Part shown: positions 7,370 through 16,246 of the stretch, in pieces
How the letters are laid out: each line of letters begins with the position of its first letter
Position numbering within the stretch: the stretch's first letter is position 1
Source of the DNA: Stutzerimonas frequens
Lineage (GTDB): Bacteria > Pseudomonadota > Gammaproteobacteria > Pseudomonadales > Pseudomonadaceae
Assembly: GCF_024448335.1 (NCBI RefSeq)
Contig: NZ_JAMOHM010000003.1
Coordinates: 186,001 to 250,000, forward strand
Reading direction: 5' to 3'
DNA: 64,000 nucleotides
The notes under the pieces: model-generated
Told to the model about the DNA's origin: nothing
The model's database searches: none
The model's input: only the letters and a program-made list of their open reading frames with translations
Made by a program: the position numbers and the translations under genes

Positions 7370-9003
7370 GCCATGGCCTCGGCCCACTGGACATGGCAGA
7401 CCGCAATGGGCAGACCGTGCTGATGGGCGTAGTCGATCCAGCGCTTTTGGTTGTCCTGCAGGCGATCGCCCGGGCCCTTCACTTCGATCATGCGATAGCG
7501 GCGCGCTTCCGGCCACAGCTGGATCAGGTCCGGCAAACCGGTGCGATTGCCAGTGACGTCCGCCAGGATGCGCTGGAACAGCAGCTTCAGGTGCGCGGCG
7601 GGAATGCAGTCCAGCGCTTGCGCCAACAGTTGTTCGTCGAGCAGCCCCCAGGCGACGAACGCGTTATGGATGCCGAGTTTCGCCTGGAAGGTGCGCCAGA
7701 TGCAGTCACGGTAGTCGTCGCTGTCGAGGCAGGCCAGGCAGGCGGCGAACAGATCGGCGCGGCGCTGATGGAAGTCCGCGCGGTTCAGGTCGGCCGGCGC
7801 CCAGTGGAACGGGTGAAAGAACGCGCCCGGCAACGGCGCGAAGATCGCGTCCCAGCAGAGCAGGCCGAACAGCGAGCCGACCAGGGCGTTCTCCACGTAA
7901 TACACGGGCGCATCCGGCCTCGTCAGATGCTCGCGCACCGCCTGCTCGACGCTGCAGGTAGGCCTCGGCAGGATCAGGTTGAGCTGTTCCGGCTTGCGGC
8001 TGCGTGCACGCTCGGTCGGGATGCCCAGGCTGCGTTGCAGACGTGGCAGGATGCGCTGCAGCTGCTGCACTTCATGTTCGCTTTCCGGCGCGGCCCGGGC
8101 CTGAAGCAACAGATCCAGCGCGGCCGCTGGCTGGCCGCCGCGCTCCAATACACGAATAGCCCGCTCACGCGCACCGGGATAGCCGTTGGACGCGTGCACG
8201 CGCAAGGCCTCGTCGAGCTCGCCGAGCCGTTCGAACTGCTGGCCGATGCGCAGCAGCAGTTTGCCGCGGCGGCTTTCCAGCCAGGCATTGCCGAACGGCG
8301 CGGCCGGTACAGCCGCCAGGATCTCCGCCAGCGGCTCGCCGGCATCGAAGCGCTCGCGACAGCGATGCAGATGCAGGTAGGCGTCCAGCTCGGCACGCGA
8401 ACTGAACGCTCGTGAGGCGGGGGAAAAGGACACCTGCTCGTAGCGATAAACGCCCAGATCAGCCAGCACGAACTCCGACCAGTCCTGATGGATATTGCCG
8501 AAGAACAGCAGGCGCAGCCGCTCGCAGAGTTCGTCGATGCACAGGCTGTACACCGCGTCCTCGGAGCCCGCCCACCATTGCCCGAAGGGCTTGGCCAGGC
8601 CATGGTCGGCGCGCAGCCTTTCGAACAGCTCGGCCTTGCGCAGGCCGGCCGAGTTCGTGACGCCGAACAGCTGCAGCAGTTCGCCCTTGGTCAGCAGGCC
8701 GAACAGCTGTTCCAGCGTCAGCTCACGCTCGGCATCGATCCAGCCCTGCTCGATCAATGGCGCTGCCGCCCGACGTGGACAGCCGATCTCCCCGTAGTGC
8801 AGTTTGCTGGCCCGGAACAGCGCGCCCTTGCGCATCACCATGCGCACCAGCAATGCCTGGGACGCCTGCGGCAACAGAGCGAAACGCACGATGAAGGCGC
8901 GTTCGGCGTCGTCCAGCAGGTCGCCATGATGCTGGTCCACCCAGGCCAGGACCTGCTGAAAGTTGTCGAGATAGTAGAAGGGGTTTTCCAGGGCCTGACG
9001 CAT
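7366..9003 (-). CDS. fan1: FAN1-type VRR-NUC structure-specific nuclease
   Basis: The 545-residue protein ends in a VRR-NUC domain: GNRTGLPDLIQLWP followed by MIEVKGPGDRLQDNQKRW supplies the PD-(D/E)XK catalytic residues. The N-terminal portion has an SAP-like segment and TPR-like helices, matching bacterial FAN1. FAN1 cuts 5'-flap structures and helps unhook interstrand crosslinks. The gene overlaps the following helicase by four bases, so the two form a likely two-protein crosslink or branched-DNA repair unit. Length agrees with the Pseudomonas homologue known from structural work. Confidence 0.9.
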   Translation of the reverse strand: MRQALENPFYYLDNFQQVLAWVDQHHGDLLDDAERAFIVRFALLPQASQALLVRMVMRKGALFRASKLHYGEIGCPRRAAAPLIEQGWIDAERELTLEQLFGLLTKGELLQLFGVTNSAGLRKAELFERLRADHGLAKPFGQWWAGSEDAVYSLCIDELCERLRLLFFGNIHQDWSEFVLADLGVYRYEQVSFSPASRAFSSRAELDAYLHLHRCRERFDAGEPLAEILAAVPAAPFGNAWLESRRGKLLLRIGQQFERLGELDEALRVHASNGYPGARERAIRVLERGGQPAAALDLLLQARAAPESEHEVQQLQRILPRLQRSLGIPTERARSRKPEQLNLILPRPTCSVEQAVREHLTRPDAPVYYVENALVGSLFGLLCWDAIFAPLPGAFFHPFHWAPADLNRADFHQRRADLFAACLACLDSDDYRDCIWRTFQAKLGIHNAFVAWGLLDEQLLAQALDCIPAAHLKLLFQRILADVTGNRTGLPDLIQLWPEARRYRMIEVKGPGDRLQDNQKRWIDYAHQHGLPIAVCHVQWAEAMA

Positions 9004-9138
9004 CGCACATCCGGTAAAACTGGGGCGCGGGCGGCCCGCTCGAAAGCTGGCTATTTATACAGTTCGAGCGGTATTTGGCAATGGCCGGTGATCAGCGGAA
9101 GGGGCGGCGTGGGTGCCGCCCCGGACGCGATGGAAGGA

Positions 9139-10527
9139 TCAGACGGTGCGCGAGAAGCGCCCGCGCTGCTCGCCACCGAGATAGGCATCGAAAGCCATGG
9201 CGACGTTGCGCATCATCAGCTGGCCCTGCGGCAGCAGAATCAGCGCATCGTCGCGCAGCTCCACCAGACCATCGGCGACCGGCTCGGCCAGTTTGGCCAG
9301 CGAGTCGGCAAAATAGCTGCGGAAGTCGATGCCGTGCTTCTGTTCGATCTGCCGGTAATCGATACGCCCATGACACATCAACGAGACGATCACATCGCGG
9401 CGCAGCCGATCGTCGTCGCTCAGCTTGTAACCACGGTGCACCGGCAGCATGCCGTCGTTCAGTCGCGCGTAGTACTGCGAGAGCTCCTTGACGTTCTGGC
9501 TGTAGCTGTCGGCGACCTTGCCGATGGAGGAAATGCCCAGCCCGATCAGGTCGCAGTCGGCATGGGTGGAGTAGCCCTGGAAGTTGCGCTGCAGAGTGCC
9601 GTTGGCGCGGGCCAGGGTCAGCTCGTCCTCGGGCAGCGAGAAGTGGTCCATGCCGATGTAGACGTAGCCAGCCGCGGTCAGGCGCTGAATGGTCAGCTCC
9701 AGCAGTTCCAGTTTGCGCTCGGGCGGCGGCATGTCCTCGGGGCGAATCAGCTTCTGCGCGCGCACCAGATCCGGCAGGTGCGCGTAGCTGTACGCGGCGA
9801 TGCGGTCCGGGCGGATGTCGATGATCTTGCTCAGCGTGGCATCGAAGCTGGCGACGGTCTGCAGGGGCAGGCCGTAGATCAGGTCGACGCTGACCGACTT
9901 GAAGCGCGCATCACGGGCGGCCTGGACCAGTTCGCGGGTCTGCTCCTCGGTCTGGATGCGGTTGACGGCGATCTGCACCTGCTCGTCGAAGTCCTGCACG
10001 CCGAAGCTCAGACGGTTGAAGCCGAGCTTGCGCAAGCCGTGGATCTGCTCCGGGGTGACGGTGCGCGGGTCCACCTCAAGGGAGAACTCGTGGCTGTCGC
10101 TGTCATCCATGTTGAACGCCTGATGCAGGCTCGCCATCAGGTCGGCCAGCTGTTCGCTGGTGAAATAGGTCGGTGTGCCACCGCCCAAGTGCAGCTGGGT
10201 CAGCTTGCGCGAGCGGTCGAACAGCGCACCCTGCATGGCGATCTCGCGCTTGAGGTACTCGAGGTATTCGACGGCGCGCTCGGTCTTGTGGGTGATGATC
10301 TTGTTGCAGGCGCAGTAGTAGCACAGGCTCTTGCAGAACGGGATGTGGATGTACACCGACAGCGGCTTGGGCGGCTGCGCCTGGTTGCTACGCGCGGCGG
10401 CAGCGCGGTAGTCGTCCTCGGCGAAGGCCTGATGGAACTGCGGGGCAGTGGGGTAGGACGTGTAGCGCGGACCGGGGCGGTCGTATTTCTCGACCAGGGC
10501 CCGGTTGAAGCTCGGCAGTTGGTCCAT
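9139..10527 (-). CDS. hemN: Oxygen-independent coproporphyrinogen III oxidase
   Basis: A radical-SAM enzyme of about 462 residues with the HemN cluster motif HIPFCKSLCYYCACNK (CX3CX2C), the GGGTPT SAM-binding motif and the N-terminal GPRYTSYPTA signature. It converts coproporphyrinogen III to protoporphyrinogen IX without oxygen, in heme synthesis. I prefer ATG 10527, which has AGGTGA upstream; a GTG at 10539 is possible but lacks a ribosome site. HemN genes in pseudomonads are usually Anr-controlled, and a weak Anr-like half-site lies upstream. Confidence 0.95.
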   Translation of the reverse strand: MDQLPSFNRALVEKYDRPGPRYTSYPTAPQFHQAFAEDDYRAAAARSNQAQPPKPLSVYIHIPFCKSLCYYCACNKIITHKTERAVEYLEYLKREIAMQGALFDRSRKLTQLHLGGGTPTYFTSEQLADLMASLHQAFNMDDSDSHEFSLEVDPRTVTPEQIHGLRKLGFNRLSFGVQDFDEQVQIAVNRIQTEEQTRELVQAARDARFKSVSVDLIYGLPLQTVASFDATLSKIIDIRPDRIAAYSYAHLPDLVRAQKLIRPEDMPPPERKLELLELTIQRLTAAGYVYIGMDHFSLPEDELTLARANGTLQRNFQGYSTHADCDLIGLGISSIGKVADSYSQNVKELSQYYARLNDGMLPVHRGYKLSDDDRLRRDVIVSLMCHGRIDYRQIEQKHGIDFRSYFADSLAKLAEPVADGLVELRDDALILLPQGQLMMRNVAMAFDAYLGGEQRGRFSRTV

Positions 10528-10647
10528 TGTTCGTTTCACCTAAGGGTTGAATTCGGAGTCGGTGCGGAACGCGGTGTCACCCTCGGGTGTGTCCGGCTCA
10601 GGCAGATCATGGGCGCGGATTATGGACGATTCGCGCCTGCGCGCCGA

Positions 10648-10661
10648 CTGTCTCAGATCAA
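10648..10661 (-). promoter_or_regulatory. Weak Anr/FNR-like box upstream of hemN
   Basis: On the reverse strand TTGAT-CTGA-GACAG matches the TTGAT-N4-ATCAA consensus perfectly in the first half and at two of five positions in the second. It lies about 120 bases before the hemN start. The family context (anaerobic heme synthesis) makes it plausible, but the match is weak. Confidence 0.25.
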
Positions 10662-10747
10662 GAATAGCGTCCCGGACCGCGCCGTTGGGCGGGGCCGGAA
10701 TAACAGACGCCAAGGGAGCGAGGCCATGGCCGGCCTCGCGCTCGTGT

Positions 10748-12367
10748 TCAGAGCTTGAACTGGCCGACCAGACGATTCAGTTCGGTGGCCAGGCGCACCA
10801 GCTCTTCGCTGATCTCGGAGGTCTGCGTCGCGTCGGCCGACGTGGTGTCGGCGATGCGGCTGATGGTGGTGATGTTGCGATTGATCTCTTCGGCGACAGC
10901 GCTCTGCTGTTCGGCGGCTGTGGCGATCTGGGTATTCATCTCGTTGATGGTGCCCACTTCGTCGGCGATCACGCCCAGGCTCTGTGCAGCCTTCTCGACG
11001 CATTCCGAGCCGGAGCGCGCGCGCAGCTGCGCTTCCTTCATTGCCTGTACGGCATTGCGCACGCCGCCTTGCAGCTGTTCGATCATCGCCTGGATTTCCT
11101 CGGTGGACTTCTGTGTGCGCGAGGCGAGGGTGCGCACCTCGTCAGCCACCACCGCGAAACCACGGCCCTGCTCGCCGGCGCGGGCAGCTTCGATCGCGGC
11201 GTTCAGTGCCAGCAAGTTGGTCTGCTCGGCGATGCCGTTGATCACGCCGAGCACCATGTCGATGCTGGCGCTGTCGCTCTCGACGCGCTGGATCACCTGA
11301 GCAGCCTTTTCGATCTCGGCGATCAGCACTTCGATACCGTCGAGCGCTTCGGTCGCCACCTTCACGCCGGCCTTGGACTCGGTATCCGCTCCGGTGGACG
11401 CGCTTGCGGTCTGACTGGCGTTGCGCGCGACCTCCTGAACCGTTGCGCTCATTTCATTCATCGCCGAGGCGACCATGTCGGTTTCGTTGCGCTGCTCGTT
11501 GACGGCGGCCAGGGTTTTCTCTGCCACATGGGAGACCCGCCCGGAGACGTCGGAGAGCTTGTGAGTGACGCCAGCCACGGCTTCCAGGCTGTGGCGGAAC
11601 TTGCCGATCATGCGATTGAACGCCAGGCCCATCGCCCCGATCTCGTCCTTTGCGCCTACATCCACGCTGCGGCTCAGGTCCTCATCCTCGGCCATGGCGT
11701 CCATGGTGTGACGCATGGCGTTGATGCGGCGAATGATCACGTGACGCACGGTCATGCACATCACCACAACACCTATCACCAGCAGCAACAGCTGAATGCC
11801 GGCGCTGATCATGATGTTGCGATCCACTTCCTGGTCGAGTGCCTTGAGGTCGTAGCTGATGCGCACAGCGCCCATGACGGCATTCTCCGCGACCTGGTGG
11901 CAGGTCAGGCAGTTGGTGCCCCGGTAGTCGGCGTGCGCCAGGATCGGGTTGATCACCGTCAGTACCCGGCTCCCGTTCTGCTCGTTGACCTCGATGATCT
12001 CCTCGCCGCCCAAGGCGCGGCGGTCCAGGGCATCGACAGGCGCCTGGTGGTCATATCCCGGCCCGAACACCTTGGTGACCTCATCGCCGCGGATGATGCG
12101 CGCATCGATAACACCCGGACGCGCGAGGATCTTGTTCCGCAGCACTTCACGCTGCGCCATGGTGCCGGTGAGCATCATGGTGTTGATGCTATCGAAATAG
12201 GAGTCGGCAGCATCCTTGGTCTGCTGCTCGACAACCTGGAGCACCAGGCGCTTTTCGGTACTGGCAGAGAAGAACAGCGAGGCAGACATGATTGCCACCA
12301 GCACCAGCACCAGCGCCAGGTTGATCTTTGTCTGCACGGACATTTGTCGAGGGGCGGAGTTGTTCAT
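10748..12367 (-). CDS. Methyl-accepting chemotaxis protein with periplasmic heme c motif
   Basis: The 539-residue protein starts at ATG 12367 behind AAGGAAAACC. It has a first membrane helix near residues 13-34, a periplasmic domain of about 150 residues, a second helix near 180-205, a HAMP domain, and a cytoplasmic signalling domain whose tip is [20 protein letters not shown]. The periplasmic domain contains CLTCH at residues 153-157 (11897-11911), a c-type heme attachment motif, so it may sense redox state, oxygen or nitric oxide, as heme c chemoreceptors in Geobacter and Desulfovibrio do. No che genes are nearby. The ligand is inferred. Confidence 0.92.
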   Translation of the reverse strand: MNNSAPRQMSVQTKINLALVLVLVAIMSASLFFSASTEKRLVLQVVEQQTKDAADSYFDSINTMMLTGTMAQREVLRNKILARPGVIDARIIRGDEVTKVFGPGYDHQAPVDALDRRALGGEEIIEVNEQNGSRVLTVINPILAHADYRGTNCLTCHQVAENAVMGAVRISYDLKALDQEVDRNIMISAGIQLLLLVIGVVVMCMTVRHVIIRRINAMRHTMDAMAEDEDLSRSVDVGAKDEIGAMGLAFNRMIGKFRHSLEAVAGVTHKLSDVSGRVSHVAEKTLAAVNEQRNETDMVASAMNEMSATVQEVARNASQTASASTGADTESKAGVKVATEALDGIEVLIAEIEKAAQVIQRVESDSASIDMVLGVINGIAEQTNLLALNAAIEAARAGEQGRGFAVVADEVRTLASRTQKSTEEIQAMIEQLQGGVRNAVQAMKEAQLRARSGSECVEKAAQSLGVIADEVGTINEMNTQIATAAEQQSAVAEEINRNITTISRIADTTSADATQTSEISEELVRLATELNRLVGQFKL

Positions 12368-12637
12368 GGTTTTCCTTAGTACTTGCCACGCGGAAGGTAA
12401 CTGCCACTGCACTATTGTTTTATTGGTTTCCCACGACGACGCAGCAACGAACTGAGCAATCTGAACTCCTATCGGCGACTTACCGGGATTCTTGAAGACC
12501 CGAGACGGGTGATAGCTATGCGCCATTACGGGGCGCGACTATGGTATTGCTTTTCCAGTACGAGCGAGCGACACGGCCGACCGACAACCGTGCAATTGCG
12601 CATTTCCCTGACTCAGGTCATGAGTCGAACGGCCTGG

Positions 12638-12667
12638 TTACGCTGATGACTGCTACAAAAGTGTAAT
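12638..12667 (+). promoter_or_regulatory. Candidate sigma-70 promoter upstream of galU
   Basis: TTACGC (12638-12643) and TGTAAT (12662-12667) are separated by 18 bases. The -10 box matches five of six consensus positions and the -35 box about three. An inverted repeat lies 12 bases upstream and could be an operator. Confidence 0.3.
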
Positions 12668-12695
12668 GAGCGACAGCTATGCATATAGGAGTTGT

Positions 12696-12728
12696 ATGAA
12701 GGCGACGACGGGCGCGAAGGAGGCGTGA
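12696..12728 (+). CDS. Possible 10-residue leader peptide
   Basis: ATG 12696 follows AGGAG with a four-base spacer and encodes ten residues (MKATTGAKEA) before TGA. Its stop overlaps a GTG that opens a second 25-codon frame. It could be a leader for galU control or chance. Confidence 0.2.
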   Translation: MKATTGAKEA

Positions 12729-12802
12729 AAAAAACACTATCCGGTGACTTTACAGAATGTCAGACCGCCATTAGCGTGGCCGCCGCCGAGACGGCGAAGT
12801 GA
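12725..12802 (+). CDS. Possible 25-residue micro-ORF coupled to the preceding leader
   Basis: GTG 12725 overlaps the preceding stop as GTGA and follows AAGGAGG closely. The spacing is short for efficient direct initiation, so coupled restart is more likely. The product begins VKKTLSGDF and has no recognisable family. The evidence is only the ribosome-site arrangement. Confidence 0.18.
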   Translation: MKKTLSGDFTECQTAISVAAAETAK

Positions 12803-12970
12803 ACGCGCGTAGCGCAGGCATACTATCTGCATCAGCAGCCGAGTTCGCTGCGAACCCCGATAGAAAACGATGGTCGTAGGCTCTACGCCGGCATGGCCGG
12901 ATGACACCGCAAGGCAGCTGCTGTTCTCGATGGCAGTGCATCGACTGGAACCTTTAGTTCAAGGACTCAC

Positions 12971-13810
12971 ATGATCAAGAAATGCCTTTTTCCTGCTGCC
13001 GGATATGGCACACGTTTTCTTCCTGCAACCAAAGCCATGCCCAAGGAAATGCTGCCGGTGGTGAACAAGCCTCTGATCCAGTACGGGGTCGAGGAAGCGC
13101 TTGCTGCAGGGCTCACGCAGATCGCCATGGTTACCGGACGCGGCAAGCGCTCGCTGGAAGACCACTTCGATATCAGCTATGAGCTCGAACATCAGATCCG
13201 CAACACCGACAAGGAAAAATACCTGGTCGGCATTCGGCGCCTGATCGACGAATGCAGCTTTTCCTATACCCGTCAGGTGGAAATGAAAGGCCTGGGCCAT
13301 GCCATCCTCAGCGGCCGCCCGCTGATCGGTGACGAGCCGTTCGCCGTGGTGCTGGCGGACGACCTGTGCATCAACCTGGACGGCGATCCGGTACTGGCAC
13401 AGATGGTCAAGCTGTACAACCAGTTCCGCTGTTCCATCGTCGCGATCCAGGAAGTGCCGCCGGAGGAAACCAGCAAGTACGGCGTGATCGCCGGTGAAAT
13501 GATCCGCGACGATATCTTCCGCGTCAGCCACATGGTGGAGAAGCCCAAGCCGGAGGACGCTCCGTCGAACCTGGCGATCATTGGTCGCTACATCCTGACG
13601 CCGGACATCTTCGACCTGATCGAACAGACCGAACCGGGCAAGGGCGGCGAGATCCAGATCACCGATGCGCTGATGAAGCAGGCGCAGGATGGTTGCGTGT
13701 TGGCCTACAAATTCAAGGGTCAGCGTTTCGACTGCGGTAGCGCCGAGGGATACATCGAGGCGACCAACTTCTGCTACCAGAACTTCTACCTGACCGGTAA
13801 GGCGTTCTGA
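12971..13810 (+). CDS. galU: UTP--glucose-1-phosphate uridylyltransferase
   Basis: The 279-residue protein starts with the nucleotidyltransferase signature AAGYGTRFLPATKAMPKEMLP and contains VEKPKPEDAPSNLA and GEIQITDA, all typical of bacterial GalU. It makes UDP-glucose from UTP and glucose-1-phosphate for lipopolysaccharide and exopolysaccharide synthesis. AGGA lies seven bases before the ATG. It stands alone, preceded by a long regulatory-looking region and followed by a strong hairpin. Confidence 0.96.
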   Translation: MIKKCLFPAAGYGTRFLPATKAMPKEMLPVVNKPLIQYGVEEALAAGLTQIAMVTGRGKRSLEDHFDISYELEHQIRNTDKEKYLVGIRRLIDECSFSYTRQVEMKGLGHAILSGRPLIGDEPFAVVLADDLCINLDGDPVLAQMVKLYNQFRCSIVAIQEVPPEETSKYGVIAGEMIRDDIFRVSHMVEKPKPEDAPSNLAIIGRYILTPDIFDLIEQTEPGKGGEIQITDALMKQAQDGCVLAYKFKGQRFDCGSAEGYIEATNFCYQNFYLTGKAF

Positions 13811-13816
13811 ACCCAT

Positions 13817-13838
13817 CGGGCCACCTCAGGGTGGCCCG
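13817..13838. terminator. Bidirectional terminator between galU and the VOC gene
   Basis: A 9-base perfect stem (CGGGCCACC / GGTGGCCCG) with loop TCAG, followed by TTCGTTT on the forward side. It sits six bases after galU and seven before the end of the convergent gene, so it can serve both. Confidence 0.75.
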
Positions 13839-13844
13839 TTCGTT

Positions 13845-14267
13845 TCAGGGTGCCGGCAACGCTTCGGCACCCAGCCCGAGCGGCTGCCCATAGCTGAATT
13901 CGACATAGTTGCCCGCGGGGTCGCGCACGCCGCAGTAGTAACCCACCGGGTACGGCTCGTCGCGCGGTTCCCAGATCAGGCAACCGTCCTCGCGCGCCAG
14001 CTCGGCGACCGCATCGACCTCCTCTCGACTGGCCATCGCGAAGCCGAAATGGCTGTAGTCGTTCGCAGCCAACGCGCGATCCGCGCCGCCAGGCATGATC
14101 ACGAAGATGAACTCGCGCTCCTTGCCGGGCTCCGCCATCCAGACGATGCGCGACCCTTTGCCGGGCCGCTCGTGGAACACCCGCATGCCACAAAAGCGTG
14201 CGTAGAACGCAATGCAAGCGTCCAGATCGGGCACATGCAGAGCCAGGTGAGTCAGGGTAGGGCGCAT
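13845..14267 (-). CDS. VOC-family (glyoxalase/dioxygenase fold) protein
   Basis: The 140-residue protein begins MRPTLTHLALHVPDLDACIAFYARFCGM and ends with DPAGNYVEFSYG, the paired beta-alpha-beta-beta-beta pattern of vicinal oxygen chelate proteins. The metal-ligand His and Glu are in the expected places (HLAL, YVEF), and a further HFGF lies mid-protein. AAGGAG precedes the ATG. It could be a lactoylglutathione lyase-like enzyme; the gene next door is glutathione reductase, transcribed divergently, which fits but does not prove a glutathione substrate. Confidence 0.85.
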   Translation of the reverse strand: MRPTLTHLALHVPDLDACIAFYARFCGMRVFHERPGKGSRIVWMAEPGKEREFIFVIMPGGADRALAANDYSHFGFAMASREEVDAVAELAREDGCLIWEPRDEPYPVGYYCGVRDPAGNYVEFSYGQPLGLGAEALPAP

Positions 14268-14338
14268 GCGGCACTCCTTCGGTGATTCGGGTCAGAAGCC
14301 TGGGTTATGCTGTTCGCTAGACAAGGAGACAACTCTAC

Positions 14339-15697
14339 ATGGCTTACGACTTCGATCTATTCGTCATCGGCGCAGGTTCCGGTGGCGTTCGGGCGGCGCG
14401 CTTCGCGGCTGGTTTCGGTGCAAGAGTAGCGGTTGCCGAGAGCCGTTATCTGGGCGGTACCTGTGTCAATGTCGGCTGCGTGCCGAAGAAACTGCTGGTC
14501 TACGGCGCGCATTATGCCGAGGACTTCGGCCAGGCACAGGGCTATGGCTGGACCATCGACGGCGCAACCTTCGACTGGAAAACCCTGATCGCCAACAAGG
14601 ATCGCGAGATTCAGCGCCTGAACGGCATCTATCGCAGCATCCTGGTGGACAGCGGCGTGACCCTGCTGCAGGCGCATGCGCGGCTGGTCGATGCGCATAC
14701 CGTCGAAGTCGACGGCAAGCGCTACAGCGCCGAGCACATCCTGATCGCCACCGGCGGCTGGCCGCATGTACCGGAGATCCCGGGTCGTGAGCACGCCATC
14801 ACCTCCAACGAGGCCTTCTATCTGGATGCCTTGCCGCGTCGTGTACTGGTGGTGGGCGGCGGCTATATCGCGGTCGAGTTCGCCTCGATCTTCCACGGCT
14901 GTGGCGCCGACACCAAGCTGCTCTACCGTGGGGAGCTGTTCCTGCGCGGCTTCGATGGCTCGCTACGCGACCATCTGAAAGACGAGATGATCAAGAAGGG
15001 CGTGGACCTGCAGTTCAACGCCGACATCGTCCATATCGACAAGCTGGCCGATGGCAGCGTGCGTGCCACCCTGGAAGACGGCCGTACCCTGGAAGCGGAC
15101 TGCATCTTCTACGCCACCGGCCGCCGCCCGATGACCGAAGGCCTGGGCCTCGAAGCAGCCGGCGTGGCGCTGGATGCGCGCGGCTTCATCGCAGTGGATG
15201 ACGAGTACCGCACCTCGGTGTCTTCGATCCTGGCGATCGGCGACGTGATCGGTCGCGTACAGCTGACCCCGGTTGCGCTTGCCGAAGGCATGGCGGTCGC
15301 CCGTCGACTATTCAAGCCCGAGCAGTACCGCAAGGTCGATTACTCCACCATCCCGACGGCCGTGTTCAGCCTGCCGAACATGGCAACCGTAGGGCTGACC
15401 GAGGAAGAAGCTCGTGAGCAGGGCTACAAGGTCACCATCTTCGAAAGCCGCTTCAGACCGATGAAGCTGACCATGACCGACAGCCTGGAAAGAAGCCTGA
15501 TGAAGCTGGTGGTGGACGCCGAAACCGACCGCGTGCTTGGCTGCCACATGGCCGGGCCGGAGGCTGGGGAGATCATGCAGGGGTTGGCCGTGGCGCTGAA
15601 GGCCGGCGCCACCAAGCAGGTGTTCGATGACACAATGGGCATCCACCCGACCGCAGCGGAAGAATTCGTCACCATGCGTACGCCTGCCGCTGTCTGA
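14339..15697 (+). CDS. gor: Glutathione-disulfide reductase
   Basis: The 452-residue flavoprotein has an N-terminal FAD-binding [11 protein letters not shown], the redox-active disulfide in [13 protein letters not shown], an NADPH-binding [10 protein letters not shown] with VVVGGGY, and the C-terminal GIHPTAAEE carrying the catalytic His-Glu pair. It reduces GSSG with NADPH. AAGGAG lies upstream of the ATG. The length matches bacterial Gor. A long hairpin follows the gene. Confidence 0.96.
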   Translation: MAYDFDLFVIGAGSGGVRAARFAAGFGARVAVAESRYLGGTCVNVGCVPKKLLVYGAHYAEDFGQAQGYGWTIDGATFDWKTLIANKDREIQRLNGIYRSILVDSGVTLLQAHARLVDAHTVEVDGKRYSAEHILIATGGWPHVPEIPGREHAITSNEAFYLDALPRRVLVVGGGYIAVEFASIFHGCGADTKLLYRGELFLRGFDGSLRDHLKDEMIKKGVDLQFNADIVHIDKLADGSVRATLEDGRTLEADCIFYATGRRPMTEGLGLEAAGVALDARGFIAVDDEYRTSVSSILAIGDVIGRVQLTPVALAEGMAVARRLFKPEQYRKVDYSTIPTAVFSLPNMATVGLTEEEAREQGYKVTIFESRFRPMKLTMTDSLERSLMKLVVDAETDRVLGCHMAGPEAGEIMQGLAVALKAGATKQVFDDTMGIHPTAAEEFVTMRTPAAV

Positions 15698-15701
15698 AGC
15701 G

Positions 15702-15734
15702 GGCCAAGGGCATGTCAGTCGCATGCCCTTGGCC
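15702..15734. terminator. Bidirectional terminator between gor and the copper chaperone
   Basis: A perfect 13-base stem (GGCCAAGGGCATG / CATGCCCTTGGCC) with a 7-base loop, four bases after gor and ending just before the convergent gene's stop. No long T-run is present, but the stem is very stable. Confidence 0.75.
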
Positions 15735-15739
15735 GACGC

Positions 15740-16246
15740 TCAGTGGTGATGACCTGATGCCGAGCCGCCACTGACCGGGGCGTCTTCCTCGATGCTGACC
15801 TCGGCGGTGAGCTCGCTGCCGTTTTCGAACTGCAGTGTGATCGGGAAGCTCTCGCCGGCCACCAGCGGTTGCTTGAGCCCAAACAGCATCACATGGTTGC
15901 CACCGGGCTTGAATTCCACCTTGCCCGCGGCCTGCACCTCGACCGACGGAATCTGCTGCATCTTCATCATGTCGCCCTGATGGACATGGGTATGCAGCTC
16001 GGTCTTTTCGGCCCGTGAGGTCTGCGCCCCGATCAGGCGCTGTGGCTGCTGACCACGATTTTCCAGTATGAAGTACACCGCGCCAGTCGGAGCGCTGGGC
16101 GGCATCGCCCGCGACCACGCCTGGCTGACAGCCAGCTCACCCGTGGCCGCTTGAGTCGAAACCTGATGGTCGTTGTGGTGCTCCTGCGCAAGGGCAGGCA
16201 AGCAGAGTGCCGCAAAAGTACCAGCGGCCAGTAAGCGAAGCAGCAT
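15740..16246 (-). CDS. Periplasmic copper chaperone PCu(A)C
   Basis: The 168-residue protein has a signal peptide (cleavage after LPALAQ) and a PCuAC domain. Copper ligands are visible as the H-M-M-rich ELHTHVHQGDMMKMQQ and, further on, GGNHVMLFGL. This family delivers Cu(I) to the CuA centre of cytochrome oxidase. The N-terminal EHHNDH and C-terminal GHHH are extra histidine clusters that may also bind metal. GGGAG precedes the start. No oxidase or Sco genes are adjacent. Confidence 0.92.
   Translation of the reverse strand: MLLRLLAAGTFAALCLPALAQEHHNDHQVSTQAATGELAVSQAWSRAMPPSAPTGAVYFILENRGQQPQRLIGAQTSRAEKTELHTHVHQGDMMKMQQIPSVEVQAAGKVEFKPGGNHVMLFGLKQPLVAGESFPITLQFENGSELTAEVSIEEDAPVSGGSASGHHH

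Larger units (their letters stand above)
12368..12970. other. Long intergenic region upstream of galU
   Basis: About 600 bases separate the divergent chemoreceptor and galU. It holds an inverted repeat (GACTCA at 12610-12615 and TGAGTC at 12621-12626), a fair sigma-70-like promoter at 12638-12667, and two tiny coupled reading frames (12696-12802). The last ~170 bases before galU show nothing I can assign apart from its ribosome site AGGA. Confidence 0.5.

Noticed and set aside
4973-7423. 816-codon forward open frame opposite the Rad3-like helicase
   Set aside because: It is the antisense shadow of a G+C-rich gene with clear helicase motifs and has no protein family features of its own.
8488-10758. 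756-codon forward open frame opposite fan1 and hemN
   Set aside because: It covers parts of two confirmed reverse genes and their gap; composition is that of a codon-bias artefact.
10547-12379. 610-codon forward open frame opposite the chemoreceptor
   Set aside because: The reverse frame has HAMP and MCP signalling motifs; the forward frame is histidine/aspartate-rich shadow sequence.
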